Below are positions 17,015 to 27,116 of a stretch of DNA of 64,000 nucleotides, one piece after another (within the stretch, counting starts at the first letter, position 1; each line of letters starts with the position of its first letter). This DNA comes from Vibrio sp. Y2-5. Its GTDB lineage: Bacteria > Pseudomonadota > Gammaproteobacteria > Enterobacterales > Vibrionaceae. Where the stretch lies: NCBI RefSeq assembly GCF_014596725.1, contig NZ_JACVEG010000008.1, forward strand, positions 132,020 through 196,019, in the 5' to 3' direction. The notes under the pieces were generated by a model. That model was not told the origin of the DNA, did no database searches, and was given only the letters and a program-made list of their open reading frames with translations. Position numbers and translations under genes: made by a program.

Positions 17015-20000
17015 ATGTCAATTGCACTAATTGAAGCTATTCAGTCAAACCAACCTAGCAATCCATTTGCCATAAATGGCTATGGCGAAGCGAAAGACGC
17101 GTTTGATCCTAACTCTACTATTATGCAGTCACTATCAAGCTTAAACCTTGATGCGTCAGACCTTGATATAGCTCGTAGAAGTGCTTTAACTAGTTATTTC
17201 ACGCCTGAGTTCTTGGTGCGTCCAATGTACAGAATGGCTCAACGTTTAGGTGTAAAGGGTCGTCTATTAGAGCCTTCATGTGGTAACGGGCGTTTTGTTA
17301 ACTATGGCGTGAAATCTGGCTTTGACGTGACCGCAGTTGAGATGGATTCAATTATGGGTCGCATTGCTCGCATTAATAACCCTGAAGCTGATATTCGTAT
17401 TTCTCAACGTTTCGAAGAAGCGCATTTAACAGAAGGAGAGTACTCGCTAGTTATTGGTAACCCACCATTTGGCGACTTAAAGCCCCACACTATGAATAAG
17501 CGTTATGACGGCTTAAATATCTTGTCTTACTTCATCTATCGCGGCCTTGAGATGCTTCACATGAACGGTTATGAAATCGTTCTAGCAAGTACTTGGTTCA
17601 TGGACTCAAAACTTACTCATGCGCGTGAGAAAGTCAGTCAACTAGGTGAACTTGCATTAGCACTACGTTTGCCAAATGGTTGTTTTTCACAAGAAGGAAC
17701 AAACATTCCTGTAGACCTTTTGGTTTTCAAAAAAAATCCGACTGCTCGTTATACAAGCAAAATCTTGACAGAGTCATTGGATAATAGCGACTGGTTAAAC
17801 GTTGAGACTATAGAGCAAAGCGGTAAAGAAACCCAAATCAATGAATTTTTCGTAAATAACCCTGAATTCGTATTGGGAGAAGTGAAACCATGTGATCACT
17901 TCTACCAATCTTGTGATGTGGTTTCTACAGCTACTCTTGAACAGCTAGAAGATAAAATAAACGAACTGACAGACCGTTTTCTGGTTGAAAACGAATTTGC
18001 CGACAGTGAAAAGCTGGCTATGCCTTCTGTGCGTTTCGAATGTAGCCGTGAAGCTTTATGTTACCGCTTTAATGAGACCTTTTACGTTAAAGGTGAAGTA
18101 ACCGCAGAGCCACAAATCAAACAATGCAAAAGCACAATCAAAGATTGTGATGGTGTAAATACTGCCATCGTAGACATTCTACCTGTCCCAGCTTCCCGTA
18201 TCCAAGTATTCAAGCAATACCTAGAAATCAAAGAGCTGTATTTTGCCCTAATTAATGCAGAGTTAGACAATACAACGTGTGATTTAGAAGAAATGCGTAC
18301 ACTTCTAAATGGTGCTTACGAACTATTTGTAAACAAATACGGCTATATCAATAACCCGAGAAACCGCCGATTATTGAAAGTTTGCTCTCAGTTCCCACGT
18401 ATCGCAGCTCTAGAGAAAAATTACGAAGAAGCCGACAAAGAAACCGCTACAGTAGAAAGCTGTGAAAAAGCGACGTTACTCACTAAGCGTGTTTTTTTTC
18501 CACCGTCAAAACCTACTAAAGCCGACACAAAAGAAGAAGCTGTAATCATCAGCCTTATGGAGCATGGCAAGATCAATTTACCTCGTATTGCCAGCCTTCT
18601 AAATCAAACTGAAGAAGCCGCTACAAAAGCACTACTTGACCAAAAACTGATTTATAAAACTTCTGACAATACGTATGAATTCTGCGTAACTTATTTGAGC
18701 GGGAATATCCGAGAAAAAATAGACGAACTACCAGAAAGCTCAGAATATTTGGTTAACCTGCAAGACTTAACTAAGAAGCTGCCGAACCCTGTAGCGGCAA
18801 CTGATATCTCTCTACCTCTTGGTGCCCGCTGGGTTCCAATAGAATATTACCGCCAATTCATCAATGAATTACTGCAATGTGGTGATAAGTGCCGTCTCGT
18901 TTACACAGATCGCTATGAACTACGCGAGCATGGTTATATCGGCACTGAAAATACAACTATCTTCGGAACTGACCGCAAATCTGCGACAGAAATATTTGTT
19001 ACTTTGCTTAATGGCCGCAGCCCTGTTGTACGTGATGCCCTCCCTAGTGGCGGCTACGAAATCAATCAAGCAGAAACGGCTTTAGCCTCTGCTAAAGCGG
19101 AAGAAATGAAAGAATTGTTCGCAGAATGGATTTTCAGCGATATCGACCGCCGCACAGTTTTAGAAGATAAATACAATAGCCTTTTCAATGTTTACAGCAA
19201 GCCCGAACTAAGTGCATTTACTCAATACCTATATGTTGATGGTTGCGCCTTAAAACCATATGACTACCAATTGGAAGCGGCGTTTTTTGCAATGCTTAAT
19301 GATTCTTCAATGCTAGATATGGTGGTTGGCTCTGGTAAAACATTGTCCTATCAATTGTTTATCCAAATGATGAAGAAAATTTTCCCTGAAACTCGTGTTG
19401 TTGTAACCATGCCTAATGCGCTAATTGGTCAGTTCGCAAGCGAATACATGGGTAATTTCCCACAATCGAACATCATTGTGGTAGACAACGAGTTACCCAA
19501 AGAGAAACGGGAAGAAATTCTTATGACAGCCGTAAATAGTGACTTCGACTGTCTGTTGTTACCTCAATCTACCTTTACAGCACTAGAGGCTCCTACCGAT
19601 ACACAAGCAGAGATCGTTCAACTAATGCTTGAAGATCTTGAAACTGCTATTGAGTCAGGGGAAGCCGAGCGCTTTGCTATCAAGAGACTTGAGAATAAAA
19701 AAGAGAATTTAGAATACAAACTTAAATCTTTGATGCATAAAACCGTATCAAATCAGGTTGTTACTTTCGATGATCTACGCCCTACGGTATGTATCATAGA
19801 TGAGGCGCAAATCGTTAAAAATCTCGAATATTCTACGACTTTCAACGGAATTCGCGGCATGGGTAACCCTCAAGGTTCACAAGTAGCCTTTGATGCATTC
19901 GTTAAAACTCGCAGTGTGTTAAACAATGAACGCGGTAAGGTCGTGTTTGGCTCGGGTACTGTCCTAACGAACACGGTTCTTGAGCTTGTTACTTGGTTCC

Positions 20001-21763
20001 GTATGCTGGGAAGCCACCTTAAACACACTGGTATTCATAATGTTGATGAATTTATCACCCTATTCTCACAACCAGTTACTGACTTTTCAATCGATGCAAC
20101 AGGCCGAGGATTTAAACAGTTTACGAGCCTTAAACGCTTTACTAATCTGCCTGAACTATCGCAAATGTATGCAACTTTCTCTTATCACCTAAGCAAAGAA
20201 GAACTACATAAACGCTTGCCACCACTAGCCGATGGGCGTCCACGTATCCCGCCCGTTGCTGGTGGTAAAATTGAGACTGTTGTTTTAGACATTAGTCCTG
20301 AACAAGAAACGATTTTTGAGTCGTTGGTTGAAGACGCGGGGAAATTAACGAAAGAAAGAAATATGCTAGCGATTATGCATGATGCGCGTTGTGCAAGCCT
20401 AGACCAACGTCTATTTGAACCTAGTCTTGAAGAATCACCAAACAATGTCATTAACACTGTTGTAGACCGCGTTTGTGAGATTCGTAATGAACAACTCAAA
20501 AAGGGCAACAAAACCAATCAGCTTATTTTCTGCGACACTGGTATATCAAGTCGTCATCGTGCAAGTGAGAAGAAGTTTATCAACCAACTTTTCAAAAGCG
20601 CAGAACGCGGTGATCTAGACGCTATCGCTCAAATTGCAGGAAGAAGCAAAGATGAGTTATACGGTGTGATCTCTGATAGCTTTTCAGTCTACGATGAACT
20701 AGAACGCAAATTGCAAGAAAAAGGCCTAAACGTCGCGGTTATTCACGATTTCTGTCAAACAAGAGCTAAAAGAAACAAGCTTCAAAAAGACTTTAATGCA
20801 GGGCTTATCGATGTATTAATCGGCTCAAGTATCCGCATGGGCGCAGGTTGGAACCTAAATAAAGGCGGCTTAGTTGCACTTCATAATATGGATTTACCGC
20901 AAGTCCCAGGAATGCTAGAGCAACGATTTGGCCGTATTTTACGACAAGGTAACACCCTATACGAAGCAGGCTTCATTGATAGCGTTCATGTCCTAATGTA
21001 CAACACCAAGAAGACTCTAGATTCATGGTCAGCCGACCTATTGGATCGCAAATCTAAACTATTCTCGGCCTTTGCCTCTGCACAAACAGAACGTGAATTA
21101 GAGATGGTAGAAGACCTAATCAAGCTAGATGAATTGACCGCAATTATTGCCGATAACCCAGAAATGTTAGAACGCGTAAAACTAGCGCATGATATCAACG
21201 TAACCCGAATGAAAAAACGTAGTTTCACTAACAAATTACACGGTTACCAACGTAAACATAAAGACATGAAAGAGTCTGCGCCTCGCCTTCTAAAAGCTAT
21301 TTCAAACGCTAAAGAAGACATCAAAGCAGCGGAACGTGAACAAGTATTCTGCTTTAGCGATGGAACACCTGTATTGAGCGACAAGAGCCGTTTCAACTCC
21401 TTACTGTCTAAATCAAGAACTATGGGCTTAAAAGTTCGCGGTGAACAAATGATTCTAGCGCAGTCTCAGGACTTCAAATTAGTAGCCGTAGAAAAAATGT
21501 TTTATGTCTCTCTGGTACTAGTAGGCCGGGGTTACTATGAATTATCAGTAAACGGTAACTCCAAAGCAAAAGGCATTATTGCCGCAGCAGAATACACGCT
21601 TTCACGCTTGCCCGAGTACGACAAACAATACTTTAATCGTTTTTGCAATCTTCAGCGTGAGTTGAAATCCGTACTTATCGAGTTAGATAAGAAATTTGAT
21701 GACAACGGACTCAACGACAAACTAAACCGTTTGGCTGAACTCGACGCGTTACTGGCAGCTTAA
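17015..21763 (+). CDS. Giant adenine-methylase / superfamily 2 helicase fusion (DarB-like)
   Basis: 1582 residues. The N-terminus carries an N6-adenine methylase: SAM-binding EPSCGNGRF (86-94) and catalytic NPPF (149-152). A winged-helix-like region follows near 505-560. From about residue 745 there is an SNF2-type helicase: GSGKT (772-776), DEAQ (929-932), GSGT (motif III) and motif VI QRFGRILRQG (1303-1312). The same layout is known in phage P1 DarB and related polyvalent methylase-helicases of phages and conjugative elements; DarB protects incoming DNA from type I restriction. A similar anti-restriction role is inferred. It is single-gene behind a regulon promoter. No nuclease domain was seen, which argues against a self-contained restriction enzyme. 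Confidence 0.85.
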   Translation: MSIALIEAIQSNQPSNPFAINGYGEAKDAFDPNSTIMQSLSSLNLDASDLDIARRSALTSYFTPEFLVRPMYRMAQRLGVKGRLLEPSCGNGRFVNYGVKSGFDVTAVEMDSIMGRIARINNPEADIRISQRFEEAHLTEGEYSLVIGNPPFGDLKPHTMNKRYDGLNILSYFIYRGLEMLHMNGYEIVLASTWFMDSKLTHAREKVSQLGELALALRLPNGCFSQEGTNIPVDLLVFKKNPTARYTSKILTESLDNSDWLNVETIEQSGKETQINEFFVNNPEFVLGEVKPCDHFYQSCDVVSTATLEQLEDKINELTDRFLVENEFADSEKLAMPSVRFECSREALCYRFNETFYVKGEVTAEPQIKQCKSTIKDCDGVNTAIVDILPVPASRIQVFKQYLEIKELYFALINAELDNTTCDLEEMRTLLNGAYELFVNKYGYINNPRNRRLLKVCSQFPRIAALEKNYEEADKETATVESCEKATLLTKRVFFPPSKPTKADTKEEAVIISLMEHGKINLPRIASLLNQTEEAATKALLDQKLIYKTSDNTYEFCVTYLSGNIREKIDELPESSEYLVNLQDLTKKLPNPVAATDISLPLGARWVPIEYYRQFINELLQCGDKCRLVYTDRYELREHGYIGTENTTIFGTDRKSATEIFVTLLNGRSPVVRDALPSGGYEINQAETALASAKAEEMKELFAEWIFSDIDRRTVLEDKYNSLFNVYSKPELSAFTQYLYVDGCALKPYDYQLEAAFFAMLNDSSMLDMVVGSGKTLSYQLFIQMMKKIFPETRVVVTMPNALIGQFASEYMGNFPQSNIIVVDNELPKEKREEILMTAVNSDFDCLLLPQSTFTALEAPTDTQAEIVQLMLEDLETAIESGEAERFAIKRLENKKENLEYKLKSLMHKTVSNQVVTFDDLRPTVCIIDEAQIVKNLEYSTTFNGIRGMGNPQGSQVAFDAFVKTRSVLNNERGKVVFGSGTVLTNTVLELVTWFRMLGSHLKHTGIHNVDEFITLFSQPVTDFSIDATGRGFKQFTSLKRFTNLPELSQMYATFSYHLSKEELHKRLPPLADGRPRIPPVAGGKIETVVLDISPEQETIFESLVEDAGKLTKERNMLAIMHDARCASLDQRLFEPSLEESPNNVINTVVDRVCEIRNEQLKKGNKTNQLIFCDTGISSRHRASEKKFINQLFKSAERGDLDAIAQIAGRSKDELYGVISDSFSVYDELERKLQEKGLNVAVIHDFCQTRAKRNKLQKDFNAGLIDVLIGSSIRMGAGWNLNKGGLVALHNMDLPQVPGMLEQRFGRILRQGNTLYEAGFIDSVHVLMYNTKKTLDSWSADLLDRKSKLFSAFASAQTERELEMVEDLIKLDELTAIIADNPEMLERVKLAHDINVTRMKKRSFTNKLHGYQRKHKDMKESAPRLLKAISNAKEDIKAAEREQVFCFSDGTPVLSDKSRFNSLLSKSRTMGLKVRGEQMILAQSQDFKLVAVEKMFYVSLVLVGRGYYELSVNGNSKAKGIIAAAEYTLSRLPEYDKQYFNRFCNLQRELKSVLIELDKKFDDNGLNDKLNRLAELDALLAA

Positions 21764-21866
21764 CGCCATACCTACCAGTGCGGGGAAACCCGCACTTGAG
21801 CAAACTAGCCCACATTTCAACTTCAAATAAAATCCCCTACACAGTCAGAGCAATAAAGGAATTCAA

Positions 21867-22187
21867 ATGAATAACCGCACTCTACATCTTGCGTTAGCAA
21901 ACTTTCAACCTAACTCTTGGCGCTACCGACTTTTTCAAGCTTTTACAACGTTCAGAACTGAAAAAGGTCTAAAGAAGCCCACAGAGGGATTGCAGTTGCT
22001 GATGTCGATTTACGTCGAGTGCGAACAAGAAGAAAAACACTTAGCTAAACACTCGAACGTAAATGGGGAAGTGATAACTTTTACCGCAAACCAGTTCTAT
22101 AACGTTATTAACAGCCGTATCAATAACCCTGTGACCGATAATACGGTCGTTAAGAACTGTGGCGTATTACCACTCACTTCTAATTAA
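21867..22187 (+). CDS. Hypothetical protein, 106 aa
   Basis: Not recognised. Basic, probably helical, 100 bp after the methylase-helicase with an AAAGGA ribosome-binding site. Possibly on the same transcript. Confidence 0.65.
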   Translation: MNNRTLHLALANFQPNSWRYRLFQAFTTFRTEKGLKKPTEGLQLLMSIYVECEQEEKHLAKHSNVNGEVITFTANQFYNVINSRINNPVTDNTVVKNCGVLPLTSN

Positions 22188-22212
22188 TTCGTATCTATAG
22201 GGATCTTCTCTT

Positions 22213-22746
22213 ATGAATGAATATCAGAAGAAACTGAAGCAACTACTCATTGCTTCACCGCTTACAACTGGCTTTTATAAGCCATCGAAGAACATCCAAA
22301 CCATTGACCATGCAGCTATCTTTGTAGACGGTAAACCCGTGTATTTATCTGGATATGCCGATTGTGAAGACTCAATCCGAGAAGCTAATCAATTGGCAGA
22401 CGCTGAAATGTTTCGTATTGGCCTAGAACTAGCTGGGATTACCGGAGAAATCAGTCACGGAATTGTACATGGCCGTGATATCAACTGGGAACCAGAGTAT
22501 TCCGCGATCGTCACCTCTGAATCTGGTGTATTCGAAGCAGGGGAGGGTAAAGGCATTCTAGTCGGAATTAACCTCACACAAAAAGAACCGTTGTCAGTTC
22601 TAATCTGTGTTAACGACAGTCTTGCAAGAATTCTTAACCCTAATGCCCCTACGCTCGACAATGGCAAAGATCTGGCATTACTAGCCCGAATCTACAGCAA
22701 AGAACGTTCTGGCGGTAAAGACGACCAAACTACGTTTAAGTTTTAA
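22213..22746 (+). CDS. Hypothetical protein, 177 aa
   Basis: Not recognised. Soluble, 25 bp after the preceding gene, so probably co-transcribed. The C-terminal half (EKEPLSVLICVND to LARIYSKERSG) looks like a compact alpha/beta domain. Confidence 0.68.
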   Translation: MNEYQKKLKQLLIASPLTTGFYKPSKNIQTIDHAAIFVDGKPVYLSGYADCEDSIREANQLADAEMFRIGLELAGITGEISHGIVHGRDINWEPEYSAIVTSESGVFEAGEGKGILVGINLTQKEPLSVLICVNDSLARILNPNAPTLDNGKDLALLARIYSKERSGGKDDQTTFKF

Positions 22747-22767
22747 AAAAAAACTTAACTTAACGCC

Positions 22768-22796
22768 TTGGTAAGCCGTTAATATCGGCTTACCAA
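22768..22796 (+). terminator. Strong hairpin after the 17015-22746 unit
   Basis: TTGGTAAGCCG (22768-22778) and CGGCTTACCAA (22786-22796) form a perfect 11-bp stem with a 7-base loop. There is no T-run after it on the plus strand, so it may work as a terminator with a factor or as an RNA-stabilising structure. Confidence 0.5.
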
Positions 22797-22931
22797 ATTC
22801 AACCATATTAAATAGCTTTATCTAGCTTCAGGTACCGATATTAGATTAGCTGTCATGAAAATCATTCTCTGGACTGTGGTTTAGGTAATGATTACCCCAA
22901 ATATTGAATAAACTATTAATAGGAATAAGTT

Positions 22932-23918
22932 ATGGACTTAATTGACATTCTTTTTAACGTCATAGCATTTGCAATCGGTGCTATGGTCATTTCGCAATGC
23001 TTCTTCATCGTAAATGGTAAGCAGGCCGTGATACTAGAAACGCTCGGTAAACCACATAAAAAGGCGTACATGGCTGGTTTTCACTTTAAAATCCCATTCA
23101 TTACTGTGATCGTTGGTAAAAAAAATCTACAAATTCAAGAAAAAAGCGAAATAGCCTCGGCAAAAACCAAAGATAACAGCTTTATGAGTTTACCGATTAA
23201 AGTCCAGTATAGAGTTGATGACACCGAAACTGGTGCTGTGAGAGCCCACTACGAACTTGAAAACCCGACTGTACAGATCCTAAGCTACATCGTTAACTCT
23301 GTTAAAGGAACCGTTGGGTCAATGACGATGGAAGACTTGTATGCAGGGAAAACAACAATTGAGACCCAAGCCAAAGCGGAACTAACCACCCAATTTGGGG
23401 AATACGGTTACATCATTGAAAACGTACTTATTGATGAGCCCGAACCAAGTAAAGAAGTTCAGAAAGCATTCAACCAAGTAATTGCCTCACAACGCCTTCT
23501 TGATGCCGCTAAAAATAACGCCGAAGCCGAGAAAGCACGATTAGTAGGGCAGGCCGAAGCTGAATCCGAGAGTAAAAAACTTCAAGGGATAGGTATTGCC
23601 GAAATGAGAGATAAGATTGCTAATGGCTTGTCAAAATCGATAAAAAGTATGACAGACGCTGGTTTGAGTGTTCAAGAAGCGTTGAGCCTACTACAAGATA
23701 CCAACCGTCAAGACACGATCACTACTGCTGCCGATAAAGGCAATCTGATTCTCATGGATTTGAATACAACAGGGTCAAAAACCAATATCGCAAACGTAAT
23801 TGCCGGTATTAAAGCTTTAAAATCCGAAGGTACCAATGCTACCAATGCTACCAATGCTACCAATGCTACCAATGCTACCAATGCTACCAATGCTACCAAT
23901 GCTACCAATGAAAGTTAA
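22932..23918 (+). CDS. SPFH/band-7 (prohibitin-like) membrane protein with repeat tail
   Basis: A membrane-scaffold protein of the stomatin/prohibitin/HflK type. It has an N-terminal membrane anchor (residues about 6-28), a band-7 domain ([15 protein letters not shown], then the [10 protein letters not shown] strand) and a long charged helix near residues 180-215. The last 35 residues are Asn-Ala-Thr repeats encoded by a 9-bp tandem repeat. Known family members organise membrane microdomains and control proteases. The job here is unclear. It stands alone between a strong hairpin and a gene-poor stretch. Confidence 0.85.
23832..23912 (+). repeat. 9-bp tandem repeat coding for Thr-Asn-Ala
   Basis: ACCAATGCT occurs eight times in a row (starts 23832, 23841, 23850, 23859, 23868, 23877, 23886, 23895) and a ninth unit degenerates to ACCAATGAA. 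Unit length is a multiple of three, so copy changes would alter tail length without breaking the frame. Confidence 0.97.
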
Positions 23919-24159
23919 TCAAAAACCGAATCCGATCTAGATAATCAGTCGGATTTACCCGAAGACCAACAATTGAGGGAGAGAAAAGAGTATTGGCTAA
24001 CCTTTACTGTCCCTTATTGTGTCTTTGGTTGGCTTTGGATTTGGAACTCCGGTGATCATGATACTTATTACACCAAGTGCTGTAATTATGTTAGCTCCGT
24101 TCTTTAGTGGTTTCGGCGGAATAACCGAACAATAAACTCCAAAACAGGTACATCAGCTC

Positions 24160-24393
24160 ATGGTGAAAAACGTAAATGTGAAGAAAATGATTTGTGATGT
24201 AGAGGTATATCGCCGCAATGGTTGCTTGCCTAAAGACTACAAATTTACTTTTCACAATGGGACTTTTGGCTATTGGGTATTACTTAAATCAGGTTGGTTT
24301 TTTAGGGCTGTTTACTTCAACCAAGTATCGCTAACTGCTAACCAATTAAGAAATCTGAGTATCGAGCCTGTCAAGTCAGTATATACGCTCTAA
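24160..24393 (+). CDS. Hypothetical protein, 77 aa
   Basis: Not recognised. Small, basic, aromatic-rich. ATG 24160 with a weak AGGT site. It is followed 21 bp later by the 24415 gene, likely in the same operon. Confidence 0.6.
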   Translation: MVKNVNVKKMICDVEVYRRNGCLPKDYKFTFHNGTFGYWVLLKSGWFFRAVYFNQVSLTANQLRNLSIEPVKSVYTL

Positions 24394-24414
24394 CTAAGCA
24401 ATAAGGGAACATCG

Positions 24415-24636
24415 ATGCATCCATTAGCTAAGTTGAATCCACAATCTGTAAAAGTGGATAACGCTAAAAGAAAATCACAAGAGATTCAAAATAGACTCGC
24501 TCAACTAATGGCTGGTTTTGAATCAAAATGCACCAATGCTGCATATCTACAGCAACTTTGTCACGATATTGGCTCATTACAACGTGAGTTATCCGAGTGT
24601 TTATGTTTATTGGATGAATACGGGGAAGAAGTATAG
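24415..24636 (+). CDS. Small helical protein, 73 aa
   Basis: Not recognised. Residues 15-68 are almost wholly helical with a heptad-like pattern, so a coiled coil is likely. AAGGGAA precedes the ATG. Confidence 0.62.
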   Translation: MHPLAKLNPQSVKVDNAKRKSQEIQNRLAQLMAGFESKCTNAAYLQQLCHDIGSLQRELSECLCLLDEYGEEV

Positions 24637-24676
24637 GTAAATATAGACCTGTGGAACTAGTCCTGCTCGACTAAGA

Positions 24677-24703
24677 TTGACAACTGGACTTTTACTGTAA
24701 AAT
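24677..24703 (+). promoter_or_regulatory. 15-bp-spacer promoter, copy 13 (for the N6 methylase)
   Basis: TTGACA at 24677-24682, 15 bp, TAAAAT at 24698-24703. Confidence 0.65.
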
Positions 24704-24714
24704 AGCTTCATTGC

Positions 24715-24728
24715 ATATCGAAAGATAT
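24715..24728 (+). promoter_or_regulatory. GAAA-tetraloop leader hairpin, copy 2
   Basis: ATATC-GAAA-GATAT, the longest stem of the set, placed between the promoter and the ACCAAGGAG ribosome-binding site of the 24751 gene. Confidence 0.55.
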
Positions 24729-24750
24729 TTAAACCAAGGAGAAATAGACT

Positions 24751-26472
24751 ATGTTACCAACCGTAGCTACTCAATCGAATAATTCCTCAATACTTATGGC
24801 TATTGGTGCTGGTCAATTCCTTAGCAAAGCAACACAGCGCATTAATATGATGACCCACGCTATGACTATCCAAGCACGTATGGATAAGAAAAAGGCGCTG
24901 GAACTATCCCATGAGATCGGGCAATACAACCGTAATATTCAATCATTCGTTAATGCATACCGATTCTCTAATGAGAGTGAAAGAGAAGCTTTTCAGATTA
25001 ACGATGATGAGAGCATCAAAAAAGCCGTTGACGCCGCCTATTGGAAAGCTTTCTACACGGACAGCAACTTAGGTTCAGTACTTGACCCAAAGTCACGCAT
25101 GGACTGGGAAAAGAGCGTAACCAAGGACAATGAGAACTGCCCAGAATTCAACTATGAGAATGTTGAATCTCAAGTAAAGTTTTTTATGAAGGACGCGCAT
25201 GAAATCATTGTAAACAGAGCAATTGAGACATTCAGAAAGCTTTCTCGTGAGCATAAAACTAACTCTTCATTCGGCTTTAGAGAGAAATTGATTTTTGATA
25301 ACTGTAGTTCATCTATCCCTACCAACATATATGAGAATAAGAGTGGCTATGTGCATGAACTGAGATGCCTTATTGCACTTGTCAAAGGGGATGTCGATAT
25401 TCCGACAACTAAAAGCACCGAACATCTGCTAAACAAGATTTTTACAAATCCTGGGGAGTGGGTAATTTCCGATAACTTTGCATTCGAGATTAAAGGCTTT
25501 CGTAAACGTACAGTGCATATCAAGATTGAACCGGAAGTCGCAGAGCAACTGAACGATTTGCTTGCAGAGGCCTACCCAAACTGTTTACCGGACTCCACCA
25601 GCAAAGAAATTCATAAAGAATTTAAGAGCCGCCTAACACCTGAGCATCGTATTATCCGTCACGCGGTACGAGACATAATATCCAGAGTTACCGTAGAAAA
25701 CCCAAGAATCAAAAATACTGGGCCAGATGCTCGCCAGCGTCCACTCATTCAAGACACTAATAACAATCATGTCAAATTGACGACATACCACTTCAAATGT
25801 GCATCAGAGTTAAATGCTGTTAATGAAGCTGTACACATTATCAGTGAATCTCTAGGTACTAATTACAAACTCTCAGATAACGGCAAAGAATACATTTGGG
25901 AAATGGGCTCGGCTAAACCATGGGAAGTATTAAAGCACCTGTCGGTCGTTGGTGAATTGCCCGAAGCAAGTTCACATCAATTCTACGAATCTACAAGTAA
26001 GGTACGTGTATCCGTAGGGCGTACACTTAAGAAACTTGGTTTGACAGATACAAGTGAGTGTCTAGAACCTTCAGCTGGCCGTGGTGCGTTAGCTTCACTT
26101 CTTCCACGAAACTATACGACATGTGTCGATATTAACGCCCTGAATGTCGCAGCTTTGAAAATGAGAGGGTATAACGTCCTGTCGGCTGACTTTCTAACGT
26201 ATGCTGTCAGTGCTCAGAAGCAATACGACTTTATTGTCATGAATCCACCTTGGTATCGACGCACGTACTTGAAACATGTAATGGCCGCAATGCCATTACT
26301 TAAAGCTGGTGGCAATATAATTGCGGTTATCCCATCATCCTACGATATGGAAAAGCTAAACCATTACTCCGGTTTCCAAGTCACTGAGATTGAACGATTT
26401 AAAGATACCTTTAAAGGTACAGGCGAGTTAGAAGTGGCGGTAATTTCCATTACTCGTTGTACTGTCATGTAA
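24751..26472 (+). CDS. N6-adenine DNA methylase-like protein with long N-terminal region
   Basis: The last 140 residues form a Rossmann methylase: EPSAGRGA (439-446), VDINALN after it, and the catalytic NPPW (498-501). This is the arrangement of N6-adenine DNA methyltransferases. The first 400 residues are not recognised; they may bind DNA or a partner. No restriction gene is adjacent. With the C5 methylase and the methylase-helicase it is the third methylase on this segment under the same promoter type. It ends at a strong terminator. Confidence 0.82.
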   Translation: MLPTVATQSNNSSILMAIGAGQFLSKATQRINMMTHAMTIQARMDKKKALELSHEIGQYNRNIQSFVNAYRFSNESEREAFQINDDESIKKAVDAAYWKAFYTDSNLGSVLDPKSRMDWEKSVTKDNENCPEFNYENVESQVKFFMKDAHEIIVNRAIETFRKLSREHKTNSSFGFREKLIFDNCSSSIPTNIYENKSGYVHELRCLIALVKGDVDIPTTKSTEHLLNKIFTNPGEWVISDNFAFEIKGFRKRTVHIKIEPEVAEQLNDLLAEAYPNCLPDSTSKEIHKEFKSRLTPEHRIIRHAVRDIISRVTVENPRIKNTGPDARQRPLIQDTNNNHVKLTTYHFKCASELNAVNEAVHIISESLGTNYKLSDNGKEYIWEMGSAKPWEVLKHLSVVGELPEASSHQFYESTSKVRVSVGRTLKKLGLTDTSECLEPSAGRGALASLLPRNYTTCVDINALNVAALKMRGYNVLSADFLTYAVSAQKQYDFIVMNPPWYRRTYLKHVMAAMPLLKAGGNIIAVIPSSYDMEKLNHYSGFQVTEIERFKDTFKGTGELEVAVISITRCTVM

Positions 26473-26499
26473 CCATACTCCACAATGATTTCATTTAAT

Positions 26500-26528
26500 A
26501 ACGGCTCATTCTTGTAGCCGTTTTTTTT
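26500..26528 (+). terminator. Rho-independent terminator
   Basis: AACGGCT (26500-26506) pairs with AGCCGTT (26516-26522) followed by a T-run. Confidence 0.85.
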
Positions 26529-26582
26529 ACAACTCCATTGTGGTAATTTACAAAGATTAACCAGTCATTATGACTGACATTT

Positions 26583-26592
26583 GCCGAAAGGC
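26583..26592 (+). promoter_or_regulatory. GAAA-tetraloop leader hairpin, copy 3
   Basis: GCC-GAAA-GGC upstream of the TCAAGGAG ribosome-binding site of the 26619 gene. Confidence 0.45.
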
Positions 26593-26618
26593 TTTATTTG
26601 ATCAAGGAGTATCAAACC

Positions 26619-27005
26619 ATGGCTAATTTCACCCTCGTTAATAACTGTGAAGTAATTGCTGAAGCTGACGTTCTATCAGTGCTTTTTAATCTGAAGGAAA
26701 CGTCACAGTTCAAAATTGACGATTGTCATCTAGAACACCAAGGGGAACGCATACTAAACCATAACGGCATAGCATGGGTTAAACCTTTGACCTCGGATAT
26801 AGAACTTCAAGAAGCTGAAGCTACCACTAGTCAGCTTTGGGATGACGCGCTCGTTGCGGAACAAATGGGATATACCGAAGAAGCTGGCGAACTGTATTGG
26901 GAACATGGCGCTATACTAGACCGATGCATTTACAGTCCGATAATTAATCAACGATTCTTTATTAAAGAATTAGAGAAATTGGAGGCTAAGGGTTTACTCA
27001 TTTAG
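26619..27005 (+). CDS. Hypothetical protein, 128 aa
   Basis: Not recognised. An upstream in-frame TTG at 26598 lies in the leader; ATG 26619 has TCAAGGAG at the right distance. Acidic, with two helices near residues 65-100. Followed by a strong terminator, so monocistronic. Confidence 0.7.
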   Translation: MANFTLVNNCEVIAEADVLSVLFNLKETSQFKIDDCHLEHQGERILNHNGIAWVKPLTSDIELQEAEATTSQLWDDALVAEQMGYTEEAGELYWEHGAILDRCIYSPIINQRFFIKELEKLEAKGLLI

Positions 27006-27020
27006 AGGAACCTTACAACA

Positions 27021-27050
27021 AAAACCAGCTATATAGCTGGTTTTTTTTTT
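27021..27050 (+). terminator. Rho-independent terminator
   Basis: AAAACCAGCTATATAGCTGG with a following T10 run. The preceding A-run also allows termination from the minus strand. Confidence 0.85.
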
Positions 27051-27116
27051 AAGATCCCTTTTTAACCGGTAATTACACGCAATCCTGGGCCAAATTCAAA
27101 CATCAGTATTTACTTA

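Noticed and set aside
24001..24135. Open frame for a hydrophobic peptide in the gap after the SPFH gene
   Set aside because: It reads like a membrane segment (SLVGFGFGTPVIMILI) but has only a GTG start without ribosome-binding site; possibly a remnant.
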